In this document: piece after piece, positions 25,701-37,171 of the stretch | How the letters are laid out: every line of letters begins with the position of its first letter | Numbering within the stretch: position 1 is the first letter of the stretch | Source of the DNA: Mycolicibacterium goodii | GTDB lineage: Bacteria; Actinomycetota; Actinomycetes; Mycobacteriales; Mycobacteriaceae | Length of the DNA stretch: 64,000 nt | Direction of reading: 5' to 3' | NCBI RefSeq assembly: GCF_001187505.1 | Contig: NZ_CP012150.1 | Location: 3,596,001 to 3,660,000 of the forward strand | Notes under the pieces: model-generated | The model's input: the letters and a program-made list of their open reading frames with translations, nothing else | Told to the model about the DNA's origin: nothing | The model's database searches: none | Translations under genes and position numbers: made by a program

Positions 25701-27239
25701 TTAGACGAGCCAGACCGCGGTGTCGGGCGGCAGCGCGCCGTCGACAAGCTCGCCGCTGGCCAGCAGCACCTCACCGGCGGGCAGTGGCAGCAAAGAGCTG
25801 CCGGTGTTGAAGGCGCAGATCAACCCGCCGGGCCTGCGGAACATCTGATCGTTCACCCACTCGATGCCTGACCCGTCGAATTCCGTTCGGGTGCAACGCA
25901 ACCGCACGGCACGCCGGTAGAACGTCAGCGTCGACGCCGGATCGGCCAACTGCCGCTCCACGGTCAGCGCCGCCCAGTCGGCGGGCATCGGCAGCCAGGT
26001 GTCGGGCGTCGAGGAGAAGCCGAACGGCGGTGCGGTGCCCGACCACGGCATCGGCACCCGGCACCCGTCGCGGCCACGCTCGGTGCGGCCCGAGCGTTTC
26101 CACACCGGATCCTGCAGCACGTCGTCGGGCAGATCGACGTTGGGCAGGCCGAGCTCCTCGCCGTTGTAGATGAACACAGCGCCGGGCAGGGCCAGCATCA
26201 CCAGCGCCATGGCGCGCGCCCGCGCCACCCCGACCGCACCGCCGCCGTAGCGCGTCACCTCACGTTCGACGTCGTGGTTCGACAACGTCCAGGTGGGCGT
26301 CGCGCCTTCCAACGCGGCCGCGGTCATCGCGTTGTCGATCGCGTCGCGGACCTCGACGGCGTCGTAATCCGCTTTCACCAGACGGAAATTGAAGCCGAGG
26401 TGCAGTTCGTCGGCCCGCAGGTACCGCGCGAACCGTTCGTTGCCGTGCACCCACACCTCGCCGACGGCGACGGTGTCGGGATAGTCGTCGAGCACCTTGC
26501 GGATGAAGCGGTGGATGTCGTGGACGCTGTCGTTGTCGAAGCGGGGATCGTCGTCGCTGTTGCGCAGCAGCGCGGTGTCGGTGACGGTCATGTCCGGCAG
26601 GTCGGGCGGCTTGGCCATGCCGTGCGCGACGTCGATGCGGAACCCGTCGACGCCGCGGTCCAGCCAGAACCGCAGCGTCTTCTCCAGGTCCTCGAACACC
26701 TCCGGGTTGTTCCAGTTCAGGTCCGGCTGTGCCGGGTCGAACAGGTGCAGATACCACTGGCCGGGCGTGCCGTCGGGCTCGGTGATGCGGGTCCACGCGG
26801 GCCCGCCGAACACCGACACCCAGTTGTTGGGCGGTTGCGCGCCGTCGGGACCGCGACCGTCGCGGAAGATGTAGCGGTCGCGGCGGTCCGGGTTGGCCAG
26901 CGCCTCGATGAACCACGGATGCGCCGAGCTGGTGTGGTTGGGCACCAGATCCATCGTCACGCGGATGCCGCGCGCATGCGCGGCGTCGAGCAACCGGTCC
27001 AGCGCGTCCAGCCCACCGAACAGCGGATCCACATCGCGAGGGTCGGCGACGTCGTAACCGTGGTCGGCCATCGGCGAGACCATCACCGGGTTGAGCCACA
27101 GTGCGTCGACACCGAGCTCCGCCAGGTGATCCAGACCTGCGGTCACCCCATCGAGGTCGCCGACCCCGTCACCGTCGCTGTCGCGGAACGAGCGCGGATA
27201 GGCCTGGTAGAAGACCGCGTGCGACCACCACCGAGCCAT
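25701..27239 (-). CDS. aglA: GH13 alpha-glucosidase / oligo-1,6-glucosidase
   Basis: A 512-residue cytoplasmic GH13 enzyme. It opens WWSHAVFYQAYPRSFRDSDGDGVGDLDG, with the calcium-like DxDxDG loop, then MDLVPNHTS, GFRIDVAHG (nucleophile Asp203), VGEVWVHG (acid/base Glu261) and LSNHDVER (transition-state Asp323). It should release glucose from alpha-1,4 or alpha-1,6 linked oligosaccharides or trehalose-related sugars. The open frame extends far upstream but ATG 27239 matches the family start and overlaps the glbO stop by one base (TGATG), so the two genes are translationally coupled. Syntenic with Rv2471. Confidence 0.92.
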   Translation of the reverse strand: MARWWSHAVFYQAYPRSFRDSDGDGVGDLDGVTAGLDHLAELGVDALWLNPVMVSPMADHGYDVADPRDVDPLFGGLDALDRLLDAAHARGIRVTMDLVPNHTSSAHPWFIEALANPDRRDRYIFRDGRGPDGAQPPNNWVSVFGGPAWTRITEPDGTPGQWYLHLFDPAQPDLNWNNPEVFEDLEKTLRFWLDRGVDGFRIDVAHGMAKPPDLPDMTVTDTALLRNSDDDPRFDNDSVHDIHRFIRKVLDDYPDTVAVGEVWVHGNERFARYLRADELHLGFNFRLVKADYDAVEVRDAIDNAMTAAALEGATPTWTLSNHDVEREVTRYGGGAVGVARARAMALVMLALPGAVFIYNGEELGLPNVDLPDDVLQDPVWKRSGRTERGRDGCRVPMPWSGTAPPFGFSSTPDTWLPMPADWAALTVERQLADPASTLTFYRRAVRLRCTRTEFDGSGIEWVNDQMFRRPGGLICAFNTGSSLLPLPAGEVLLASGELVDGALPPDTAVWLV

Positions 27240-27643
27240 CAGAACGCCGAGTTCACCATCGAGTCCGCGGCCATCTCGAGGTAGTCCAGCAGCGCGCGGC
27301 GGTGCGCATCGTCCAGCGTCTTCGAATCGATCTCGGCGACCGCGGTGTGCATGCACCGCAACCATGCGTCGCGCTCGAGGAAACCGATGCGGAACGGGGC
27401 GTGACGCATCCGCAGCCGCGGATGACCGCGCTGGTCGGAGTAGGTGCGCGGGCCGCCCCAGTACTGCTCGAGGAACATCCGCAACCGTTCCTCGGCGCCC
27501 TCGAAATCGTCCTGCGGGTAGAGCGGATGCAGGATCTCGTCCTCGCGCACCAGCTGGTAGAACCGCGACACGATGGCATGGAACGTGTCGTGGCCACCCA
27601 CTTCGTCGTAGAAAGATCGTTGCACCTGCGTCACGGTTCCCAT
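27239..27643 (-). CDS. glbO: truncated haemoglobin GlbO (group II)
   Basis: A 134-residue group II truncated globin: [70 protein letters not shown] with the proximal His region and the group-II Trp at G8 in [12 protein letters not shown]. Binds haem and oxygen; proposed to support respiration or detoxify NO and peroxides. ATG 27643 has AGGAACA just upstream. It is immediately upstream of and coupled to aglA, the same pairing as Rv2470-Rv2471, though no functional link between the two is established. Confidence 0.94.
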   Translation of the reverse strand: MGTVTQVQRSFYDEVGGHDTFHAIVSRFYQLVREDEILHPLYPQDDFEGAEERLRMFLEQYWGGPRTYSDQRGHPRLRMRHAPFRIGFLERDAWLRCMHTAVAEIDSKTLDDAHRRALLDYLEMAADSMVNSAF

Positions 27644-27728
27644 TGTTCCTGATCTGCGGGCGCCCGTCGGGTGCGGGCGAGCCCGTCACCTGGTGTTCAT
27701 CGGACTGACCTGCGAACACCCGAAGAAT

Positions 27729-27734
27729 TATCGT
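27729..27734 (+). promoter_or_regulatory. possible SigA-type promoter for HNH gene
   Basis: TATCGT as -10 with CTGACC at 27705-27710 as -35 at 18-base spacing, in the 135-base divergent gap between glbO and the HNH gene. The -10 fits TANNNT; the -35 matches in the core TGAC. Confidence 0.4.
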
Positions 27735-27778
27735 GCGATCGGCAGTGATCCGTGGTGGACTGTCTTCCCGGAGGCTCC

Positions 27779-28423
27779 ATGGCGCACAGCAGAAAAGCCC
27801 ATACACGACGGACCGGCCCCAGTCCCGGCCCCGCGGGGCCTCTTGCGCCCAACCGCCCCCTGCACAGCGTCGAGCCGCTCGCATCCGCCGAGCCCGACGC
27901 GTCGTTGTGGGGGCGTCGCCGGGTCCTGCTGCTCAACGCCACCTACGAGCCGCTCACGGCGCTGCCGCTGCGCCGCGCGGTGATCATGGTGGTGTGCGGC
28001 AAAGCCGACGTCGTCCACGACGACCCGGCGAGCCCGGTCATCCACTCCGCGTCCCGCTCGATCGTGGTGCCCTCGGTGATCCGGCTGCGCACCTATGTGC
28101 GGGTGCCCTACCGCGCGCGGGTGCCGATGACGCGCGCGGCGCTGATGCACCGCGATCGGTTCCGCTGCGCCTACTGCGGCGGCCGCGCCGACACCGTCGA
28201 CCACGTCGTGCCGCGCAGCCGCGGCGGTGAGCATTCCTGGGAGAACTGCGTCGCGGCGTGTGCGACGTGCAACCACCGCAAGGCCGACCGGCTGCTGACC
28301 GAGCTGGGCTGGACGCTGCGGTGCGTCCCGATGCCGCCGAAAGGCCAGCACTGGCGGCTGCTGTCCACGGTCAAGGAGCTGGACCCGGCCTGGGTGCGGT
28401 ATCTGGGTGAGGGCGCGGCCTGA
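27779..28423 (+). CDS. HNH endonuclease-domain protein (Rv2469c-like)
   Basis: A 214-residue protein. The N-terminal half is of unknown fold (RRVLLLNATYEPLTALPLRRAVIMVVCGKADVV); the C-terminal half is an HNH nuclease domain with zinc-binding CAYCGG and CATCNHRK pairs around the VDHVVPRSRGGEHSWENCV His-His-Asn core. GGAGG precedes ATG 27779, chosen over an upstream in-frame GTG. The type is widespread on bacterial chromosomes and not mobile-element specific; the cellular target is unknown. The ctaJ-like gene follows 51 bases on. Confidence 0.88.
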   Translation: MAHSRKAHTRRTGPSPGPAGPLAPNRPLHSVEPLASAEPDASLWGRRRVLLLNATYEPLTALPLRRAVIMVVCGKADVVHDDPASPVIHSASRSIVVPSVIRLRTYVRVPYRARVPMTRAALMHRDRFRCAYCGGRADTVDHVVPRSRGGEHSWENCVAACATCNHRKADRLLTELGWTLRCVPMPPKGQHWRLLSTVKELDPAWVRYLGEGAA

Positions 28424-28462
28424 ACGGGCCTTGCTGTCGGCGCGCGCACAGTTCGCTACTGA

Positions 28463-29174
<712 letters not shown>

Positions 29175-29190
29175 CCTTCTGTTCACGTCT

Positions 29191-29224
29191 CGCGAGCGAC
29201 CGTGTGCGAACACGGTCGCTCGCG
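29191..29224. terminator. 15-bp hairpin between convergent genes
   Basis: CGCGAGCGACCGTGT (29191-29205) pairs perfectly with 29210-29224 around a GCGA tetraloop, in the gap between the DUF5130 gene and the convergent HNH gene. Very stable; lacks a T-tract. Confidence 0.7.
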
Positions 29225-29240
29225 GCGTTTGTGGTGCTGC

Positions 29241-29585
29241 TCATTGCGCCGTGAGCCGCGCACGGATCTCGACGTAGCGGCTGAGGAAACGGCGTTCGTC
29301 GAGGCGCTTGCGGCGCAGCCAGCCGGTCACCTCGTCGTTGCACTTGCTGGCGTTGCACGACGCGCATGCGGGCACCACGTTGTCGACGGTGTAGCGACCG
29401 CCGCGCGAGATCGCCATGACGCAGTCCTTCTGGAACGGGCCGTCGGTGCCGCCGCAGTACGCGCAGCCGCCCCATGCCGCCTTGATGGCCGCCCACTGTG
29501 CGGGGGTGAGATCGTTGACGACGGCATCGAGCCTGCGCTTACGCCTGCGGGCATACCGTGCGGTGCGGGTACGACTGACGGCCAC
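29241..29585 (-). CDS. small HNH endonuclease-like protein
   Basis: A 114-residue protein with a basic N-terminus (SRTRTARYARRRKRRL) and a compact HNH domain: CAYCGG and CASCNASK zinc pairs flanking KDCVMAISRGGRYTVDNVVPAC. The first catalytic position reads Cys-Val-Met instead of the usual Asp-His, so nuclease activity is uncertain. GTG 29585 starts it. It lies downstream of pepN, separated by a strong hairpin, so it probably has its own promoter. Confidence 0.75.
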   Translation of the reverse strand: MAVSRTRTARYARRRKRRLDAVVNDLTPAQWAAIKAAWGGCAYCGGTDGPFQKDCVMAISRGGRYTVDNVVPACASCNASKCNDEVTGWLRRKRLDERRFLSRYVEIRARLTAQ

Positions 29586-29600
29586 CGGCCAAGGGTATGG

Positions 29601-29667
29601 CCCGCGAGCGTGCGCGGAATGCTGCTGTTTCCCGGCGTGTCGGGCAGCAGCCGCGCACGCTCGCGGG
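29601..29667 (-). terminator. 17-bp inverted repeat after pepN
   Basis: Arms 29601-29617 (CCCGCGAGCGTGCGCGG) and 29651-29667 are exact complements, with a second shorter pairing (GCTGCTG with CAGCAG) in the loop. It lies 30 bases after the pepN stop on the minus strand. Confidence 0.65.
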
Positions 29668-29696
29668 GCGGGGTGCGGGGCGGGGTGAGCGAGCGG

Positions 29697-32279
<2,583 letters not shown>

Positions 32280-32316
32280 CCGTCCAACCTATCGGCTGGC
32301 GGGGACACGAGCCGAC

Positions 32317-32712
32317 CTACCGCCCCAATGCGTTGAGCCCGGGAACCGCCAGCATGCGCAGCAGGGTGCCGTCGCCGATCCCGGAGATCATCTGCGGGCA
32401 GTACATCGAGACCGCGATCCCGGCGAAGAACGCCGCGACGTCGGGGGAGACCACGCTGCGGTCCCCGCGCAGCCTGGTGACGACCGACGCGAAGTTCTTC
32501 CCGGGCTCGACCAGCATCGGGCACACCTCCTGGCCCAGCCGCACGGCAGCGTCCGGGTCGGCGTAGCCGACGCCCGCGTTGTTCAGCGCCGTCAGGAACG
32601 AGCGGTCCACCGGATTTCCGGGCGGGGCGGGCTCGGCCTGCGCGGGGGCGGCGCCCACGGCGGCGGTGAGGGTCACGGCGGTGACGAGCACCGCGGGAAG
32701 TCGAGCGAACAT
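32317..32712 (-). CDS. secreted DUF732-family protein
   Basis: A 131-residue protein with a Sec signal peptide (MFARLPAVLVTAVTLTAAVGAAPAQA, cleavage after AQA) and a small mature domain: FLTALNNAGVGYADPDAAVRLGQEVC and a closing Cys in VSMYCPQM, the pattern of DUF732, a large mycobacterial family of secreted helical proteins of unknown role. GAGGAG precedes the ATG. It lies 37 bases downstream of pepN's start on the same strand and 57 bases from the hemophore-like gene, with which it may be cotranscribed. Confidence 0.82.
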   Translation of the reverse strand: MFARLPAVLVTAVTLTAAVGAAPAQAEPAPPGNPVDRSFLTALNNAGVGYADPDAAVRLGQEVCPMLVEPGKNFASVVTRLRGDRSVVSPDVAAFFAGIAVSMYCPQMISGIGDGTLLRMLAVPGLNALGR

Positions 32713-32769
32713 GTGGCTCCTCAGTTGTCACGGAGAGCACTCACGGCGCTCAAGTCGCCCCCGTACCGT

Positions 32770-33135
32770 CTAGATCACCCCGGAGATTTCCGCTTCGAGT
32801 GGGATGTTGCAACGGTTGCGCAGGTCTATCGCGGGTGCGCGGATAGCGTCGAGTTCGGCGCGCACCTGCGGGTTCTCGCTGAGGTAGGTCTTCGTCTGGC
32901 GAGCTACCGAGGACTTACTCTGGCCTTGCAGCCCGGTGAAGAAGTTGTTGACGTCAGGATGAGTGAACAGGTAAGCGGTCATGTTGGCTGATACCCCGGC
33001 CATTACTGAGGTCGCGTCGGCGGTGGTGCAGTTGGGCGTATCAGCGGCCGCCGTTTCTGCGGCGCTGAGCATCACTGCACCCACCGCCATGATCACCGCG
33101 GTGGTGCGGCCAAACGAACGAGTTACAGCCTTCAT
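32770..33135 (-). CDS. secreted hemophore-like haem-binding protein
   Basis: A 121-residue protein with a signal peptide (GRTTAVIMAVGAVMLSAAETAAA) and a mature domain that has the hemophore signature: NCTTADATSVMAGVSANMTAYLFTHPDVNNFFTGLQG near the N-terminus and NRCNIPLE near the end, the two Cys likely forming a disulfide. The family is related to Rv0203, which carries haem across the cell wall. It keeps no Tyr/His/Met triad that I can align with confidence, so haem binding is predicted from the family. GAGGAG precedes the ATG. It is divergent from a small secreted protein gene. Confidence 0.78.
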   Translation of the reverse strand: MKAVTRSFGRTTAVIMAVGAVMLSAAETAAADTPNCTTADATSVMAGVSANMTAYLFTHPDVNNFFTGLQGQSKSSVARQTKTYLSENPQVRAELDAIRAPAIDLRNRCNIPLEAEISGVI

Positions 33136-33199
33136 GCGACTCCTCAGTCATCGGATTCCGTTTGCGAGCAGCGGTCTGGCTTGTTGTCTGCAACAATAA

Positions 33200-33223
33200 C
33201 GTGCGCGCGTGATGGTGCGCACG
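33200..33223. repeat. dyad in divergent promoter region
   Basis: CGTGCGC (33200-33206) and GCGCACG (33217-33223) form a 7-bp dyad, flanked more widely by TGCA. It lies between two divergent secreted-protein genes and could be an operator; no family of regulator is indicated. Confidence 0.3.
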
Positions 33224-33295
33224 ATTGCAGGCAACTCGGCGGTTCAACTGGTGTTATGTTGGCGACCCAAGCACGAATGAGAGGAACCCTCGCAC

Positions 33296-33547
33296 ATGTC
33301 TAAGGTTCGCAAGGTGGTAATTGGGGGCGTTGCGGCGCTCGGTGCGACGGTGGCACTGCTGGGTGCCCCTCAGGCCGGTGCGGACCCCTCGCTGCTGCCG
33401 CAGTGCGAGGTGACCGGTGGCAGCTCGATCGCGGGTGGGCAGACCACCGACTGCGCCTCCGAGGGGAACTCTGAGATCCACGCCACCCCGGGGGTGTATC
33501 CCGGTGAAGATGAGTTCTACGGTTTCCCCGGGTTTGGTTTCATCTGA
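33296..33547 (+). CDS. small secreted protein, unknown
   Basis: An 83-residue protein with a clear signal peptide (VRKVVIGGVAALGATVALLGAPQAGA) and a mature part of about 55 residues, Gly-rich, with two Cys (LPQCEVTGG and TDCASEG) that may form one disulfide and an aromatic end EFYGFPGFGFI. GAGAGGAA lies upstream of the ATG. I do not recognise a family; similar short exported proteins are common in environmental mycobacteria. It faces the hemophore-like gene across a 160-base divergent gap. Confidence 0.65.
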   Translation: MSKVRKVVIGGVAALGATVALLGAPQAGADPSLLPQCEVTGGSSIAGGQTTDCASEGNSEIHATPGVYPGEDEFYGFPGFGFI

Positions 33548-33636
33548 CCACAGGTTGCTGTACCGGTGAATCCTGTTGCACTCCAATGTGTTTGTCCGAC
33601 GATGGCCGTTGTGCTGGTGTGTGAGTCGGTTCGCTG

Positions 33637-34359
33637 GTGAGTGCCGACCGTCGTTGCCGGTCGGCTGAATCGGCGCGGTCAGGTTCGGTGTTGCGCTCTG
33701 CAAGGGTCCCCGACGCAGGTAGCGCGAATGTGGTTGCGGCGGTCAACAGTGAGCAGGCGGTGCTGTTGACCGCTGCGCTCAAAGAGCAGTTGCGCCTGCT
33801 CACCCCGAATTTGCGTGTGGCCGAAGGTGAAGCTGCCGCGTGTGAGCCACGAACCTCTGCGTGGAAAGCGGCGCGTGAAGTTGTCGTCAGCCTTCGCCGC
33901 GACGTCGATCAAGCCCGGTTGCTCATCCGACGGTTACGGCGCCGATACCCCGGGGCCGAGCAGCCTGCGACGATAGCCGTTGGCAAACCGACGGGTGTAA
34001 GGAAGTCGCGCAATGGCGCGCCAAGAGTAGCTCTGCTGGCTGAGTTGGGGATCGGCCAGAGCACCGTGAGTGTGGATCATCCCCCCGGTGGAAACCCTCC
34101 CCGGTCTGTGCGTCGGGACTGTTGCATTGGTGTTTGGGTGGTTCGCGAGCGGCTCGCCCTGCTTGCTTTACACGTAGCGGTTGCGGTCACTGTGGGTCTC
34201 GACACCGCGTGCAAGGGCGTGCCTGCGACTCGGGCAGGGCACTCGCCTGCGGGGTCATCGGCACCCTACTTGACCGCGCCGAAGCCGCCCTCCGAGATGA
34301 GCAACACCCACCGAAGGTCACAGACACTACCGGCTGCGTTGTCGGCCCGTGACCGATAA
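33637..34359 (+). CDS. doubtful hypothetical open frame
   Basis: The 861-base gap between the small secreted protein and gnd holds one long open frame. Residues about 30-110 look protein-like (AVNSEQAVLLTAALKEQLRLL, then a charged coiled stretch REVVVSLRRDVDQARLLIRRLRRRYPGAE). After that the composition is random with many Pro, Ser and Arg, as if a frame was lost. No Shine-Dalgarno stands out before GTG 33637. It may be the remnant of a longer gene or noise. The gap has no other feature I can support. Confidence 0.25.
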   Translation: MSADRRCRSAESARSGSVLRSARVPDAGSANVVAAVNSEQAVLLTAALKEQLRLLTPNLRVAEGEAAACEPRTSAWKAAREVVVSLRRDVDQARLLIRRLRRRYPGAEQPATIAVGKPTGVRKSRNGAPRVALLAELGIGQSTVSVDHPPGGNPPRSVRRDCCIGVWVVRERLALLALHVAVAVTVGLDTACKGVPATRAGHSPAGSSAPYLTAPKPPSEMSNTHRRSQTLPAALSARDR

Positions 34360-34408
34360 CCAACCCCGATGCGCGCATCGGAGGGCGATACCGAAAGAAG
34401 GAGGAACG

Positions 34409-35440
34409 GTGGCAACTGCGGCACCGATGCAAGTGGGAATGGTCGGGCTGGGCCGGATGGGAGCGAATCTGGCGCGGCGACTGATGCGTGATGGCCATCG
34501 CTGCGTGGTCTACGACGTGAACCCGGCAGCGGTCAGTGCGGTGGTCGCCGACGGCGCGACCGGGGCGGGCACTCTCGAAGAGCTGGTCAACAAACTCGCT
34601 GCGCCGCGGACGATTTGGTTGATGTTGCCCGCAGCCTTGGTCGATGAAACCCTGCAGGCCCTCATTGCGCTGCTGGATCCCGGCGACACAGTCGTCGACG
34701 GCGGCAACTCCTATTACCGTGATGACATCACCCGGGCCCGCACGCTCGCCGAGCATAAGCTGCACTACGTCGACTGTGGAACCAGCGGCGGCGTCTGGGG
34801 TCTAGATCGCGGCTACTGTTTGATGATCGGCGGGCAAACCGATGTGGTGAACCGCCTCGATCCCATCTTCAAGACCATCGCACCGGGATCGGGCGTCGCT
34901 GAGCCCACCCCGAGTCGCGCGGCCGACGCCCCTGGCACCGCCCCCGAAGGTTACCTTCACTGCGGCCCCAATGGTGCGGGGCACTTCGTGAAGATGGTGC
35001 ACAACGGCGTCGAGTACGGGATGATGGCCTCGATCGCCGAGGGCCTCAGCATCATCAAGCATGCCAACGCCGGCAACCTCGACCGAGCTCTCGACGCCGA
35101 AACCACCCCATTGCGCGACCCGTGGGCCTACCAGTACGACATCAACGTCGGGGAAGTCGCCGAGGTCTGGCGCCGCGGCTCAGTGGTGGGATCCTGGCTG
35201 GTCGATCTGATCGCCGACGCGTTCGCCAGCTCACCGACTCTCGACGAGTTTTCCGGACGAGTCTCCGACTCCGGGGAGGGCCGATGGACCGTGTTGGCGG
35301 CCGTCGACGAGGCCGTCCCGGCTCCTGTCATCACCACCGCGCTCTACGAACGCTTCCAGTCGCGACGGCTCGGGGAATTCACTGACCAGATTCTCTCGGC
35401 GATGCGCGCCGAGTTCGGCGGCCACGCCGAGAAGAAATGA
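34409..35440 (+). CDS. gnd: 6-phosphogluconate dehydrogenase, short NAD-type
   Basis: A 343-residue decarboxylating 6-phosphogluconate dehydrogenase of the short class. Rossmann motif GLGRMG at 13-18; VVDGGNSYYRDD near 95; CGTSGGVWGLDRGYCLMIGG from 123; catalytic Lys195 in HFVKMVHNGVEYG. The second strand ends in Asp36 (VVYDVNPA) where NADP enzymes carry Asn-Arg-Thr, so NAD preference is inferred. GTG 34409 is preceded by AAGGAGG; an earlier in-frame start is less likely. The stop overlaps zwf as ATGA. Together the pair makes a G6P-to-ribulose-5-phosphate unit, apparently lacking a nearby lactonase. Confidence 0.9.
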   Translation: MATAAPMQVGMVGLGRMGANLARRLMRDGHRCVVYDVNPAAVSAVVADGATGAGTLEELVNKLAAPRTIWLMLPAALVDETLQALIALLDPGDTVVDGGNSYYRDDITRARTLAEHKLHYVDCGTSGGVWGLDRGYCLMIGGQTDVVNRLDPIFKTIAPGSGVAEPTPSRAADAPGTAPEGYLHCGPNGAGHFVKMVHNGVEYGMMASIAEGLSIIKHANAGNLDRALDAETTPLRDPWAYQYDINVGEVAEVWRRGSVVGSWLVDLIADAFASSPTLDEFSGRVSDSGEGRWTVLAAVDEAVPAPVITTALYERFQSRRLGEFTDQILSAMRAEFGGHAEKK

Positions 35441-36840
35441 CACCGATGACCGCTGCAACGAGCAGTCGTGCCGATGTCCTGGTGATCTTCGGCATCACCG
35501 GCGACCTGGCCAAGAAAATGACGTTCCGCTCGCTGTACCGGCTGGAATTGCGAGGGATGCTCGACTGCCCCATTATCGGTGTGGCATTGGATGACTGGTC
35601 GCCGGACACGCTGCGTAAGCACGCACGCAGCGCCATCGAAAGCGCCGGAGAGCAGATCGACAACGAGGTCTTCGCGCGGTTTGCCGCCCGGTTGTCGTTG
35701 ATCTCCGGTGACTTCACAGCCGCAGCTACCTACGATCGGGTGGCCGAAGCAATCGAGGGTCACACGAATCCGGTGTTCTATCTGGAGATTCCGCCCTCGT
35801 TGTTCGGGCGAGTGGTCGACGGGCTGTCGAGCGCGGGCCTGACCGGCAATGCCCGCGTCGTGGTGGAAAAGCCGTTCGGCCACGACCTGGCATCGGCCAT
35901 CGCGCTCAACACTTCGCTGCGCCGCCACCTTGAGGAATGGCAGATCTACCGAATCGACCACTTTCTGGGTAAAGAACCCGCGATGGACATCCGCTATATC
36001 CGGTTCTGCAACTCGATCTTCGAACCGCTGTGGAACCGGGACCGCATCGAAGCCGTGCAGATCACCATGGCCGAGGACTTCGGTGTGCAGGACCGCGGCA
36101 ATTTTTATGATCCGGTCGGGGCGCTGCGCGACGTGGTGCAGAACCACCTGCTGCAACTGATCGGGTTGATCGCGGCCGAACCGTCCGACGGCAGCGCCGA
36201 CGGCTTCCGCGACAGGCGCGTCGAGTTGTTCAAATCGATTCGACCCGCAGATCCCCGACACTATGTCCGAGGCCAGTACGAAGGCTACTTGAACGTCAAA
36301 GGGGTCAAACAAGATTCGCAGACCGAGACGTTTGTGGCGTTGACCCTGCACATCGACAATTGGCGTTGGTCAGGTGTGCCGTTTTTCCTGCGAGCCGGCA
36401 AAGCCCTTGCGGTTCGGGCCACCGAGATCCGGGTCATCTTCAAACAGCCACCGGCATTGCCGTTCCTACCCCACATCGAGGAAGCCAACGAGCTCATCTT
36501 CCGAATTGACCCCGACGCCGGGGTCAACCTGATCGTTCAGGCCAAACAACCCGGCGCCGAGACGACCCGCGCGGTCAACCTCGCGCTGGCATTCGCCGAC
36601 CAACTGGCACATCCGCCCGAGCCCTACGAACGCCTGCTCGGCGACGCCATGCGCGGTGACAACAGTCAGTTCATCCGAGAAGACGGTGTCGAACAGACGT
36701 GGCGGATCGTGCAGCCACTGCTGGAATCACCCCCACCGGTGCGGGTGTACCAACCCGGATCGTGGGGACCGGCCGAAGCCGACGCGCTCGTGGCCGGGTA
36801 CCCGCCGTGGCGCCCTCCGTGGCTGCCCAACCCGCGTTAG
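35437..36840 (+). CDS. zwf: glucose-6-phosphate dehydrogenase
   Basis: A 467-residue G6PD. Coenzyme motif FGITGDLAKK near residue 18-27, the VVVEKPFGHDL segment and the active-site RIDHFLGKEP at 172-181 (His of the His-Asp pair included), then the C-terminal beta-alpha domain with GVPFFLRAGKAL. It oxidises glucose-6-phosphate to the lactone, making NAD(P)H. It overlaps gnd by four bases. M. tuberculosis has no zwf-gnd pair at this locus; the position in the accessory block suggests an added copy. Coenzyme preference cannot be read safely. Confidence 0.92.
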   Translation: MTPMTAATSSRADVLVIFGITGDLAKKMTFRSLYRLELRGMLDCPIIGVALDDWSPDTLRKHARSAIESAGEQIDNEVFARFAARLSLISGDFTAAATYDRVAEAIEGHTNPVFYLEIPPSLFGRVVDGLSSAGLTGNARVVVEKPFGHDLASAIALNTSLRRHLEEWQIYRIDHFLGKEPAMDIRYIRFCNSIFEPLWNRDRIEAVQITMAEDFGVQDRGNFYDPVGALRDVVQNHLLQLIGLIAAEPSDGSADGFRDRRVELFKSIRPADPRHYVRGQYEGYLNVKGVKQDSQTETFVALTLHIDNWRWSGVPFFLRAGKALAVRATEIRVIFKQPPALPFLPHIEEANELIFRIDPDAGVNLIVQAKQPGAETTRAVNLALAFADQLAHPPEPYERLLGDAMRGDNSQFIREDGVEQTWRIVQPLLESPPPVRVYQPGSWGPAEADALVAGYPPWRPPWLPNPR

Positions 36841-37171
36841 ATGCATCCAGCCGGGCGACATCGTCCCGCTGCCGCGAAACGGTGTCTCACCGCCGGCCCG
36901 GGGTGCATGCTTCAGTGACCGCGCCGACCTGCTCGACAATGGCCACGCCCGCAGCGGCGCCAACAGCCGGGGGTTCTGCCCGCCGAGGGGCGGTAGTGCT
37001 GGAGCGGGCCGCGGCAGGGGCGAGCAGGTTCAGCCCGGCGTATCGGCAAGCAACCAGGATCGGTTAACTCGGCGACGACAGACCGAGCTATCTCATAGGA
37101 TTTGTCGAAGTGTCTGGCCAGCTTCGGCCGGATCCGCAGGCGACCATGGCGATCGAACAACTACAGAAAGC
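36841..37171. other. 331-base non-coding gap after zwf
   Basis: No protein-like frame, RNA gene or strong hairpin is seen. TAGGAT at 37096-37101 could be a -10 box for the secreted-protein gene that follows (leader about 64 bases). Confidence 0.35.

Noticed and set aside
36656..37171. Long upstream extension of the secreted protein frame across the zwf end
   Set aside because: The extension is an alternate frame of zwf and non-coding DNA; the signal peptide begins right after ATG 37172.
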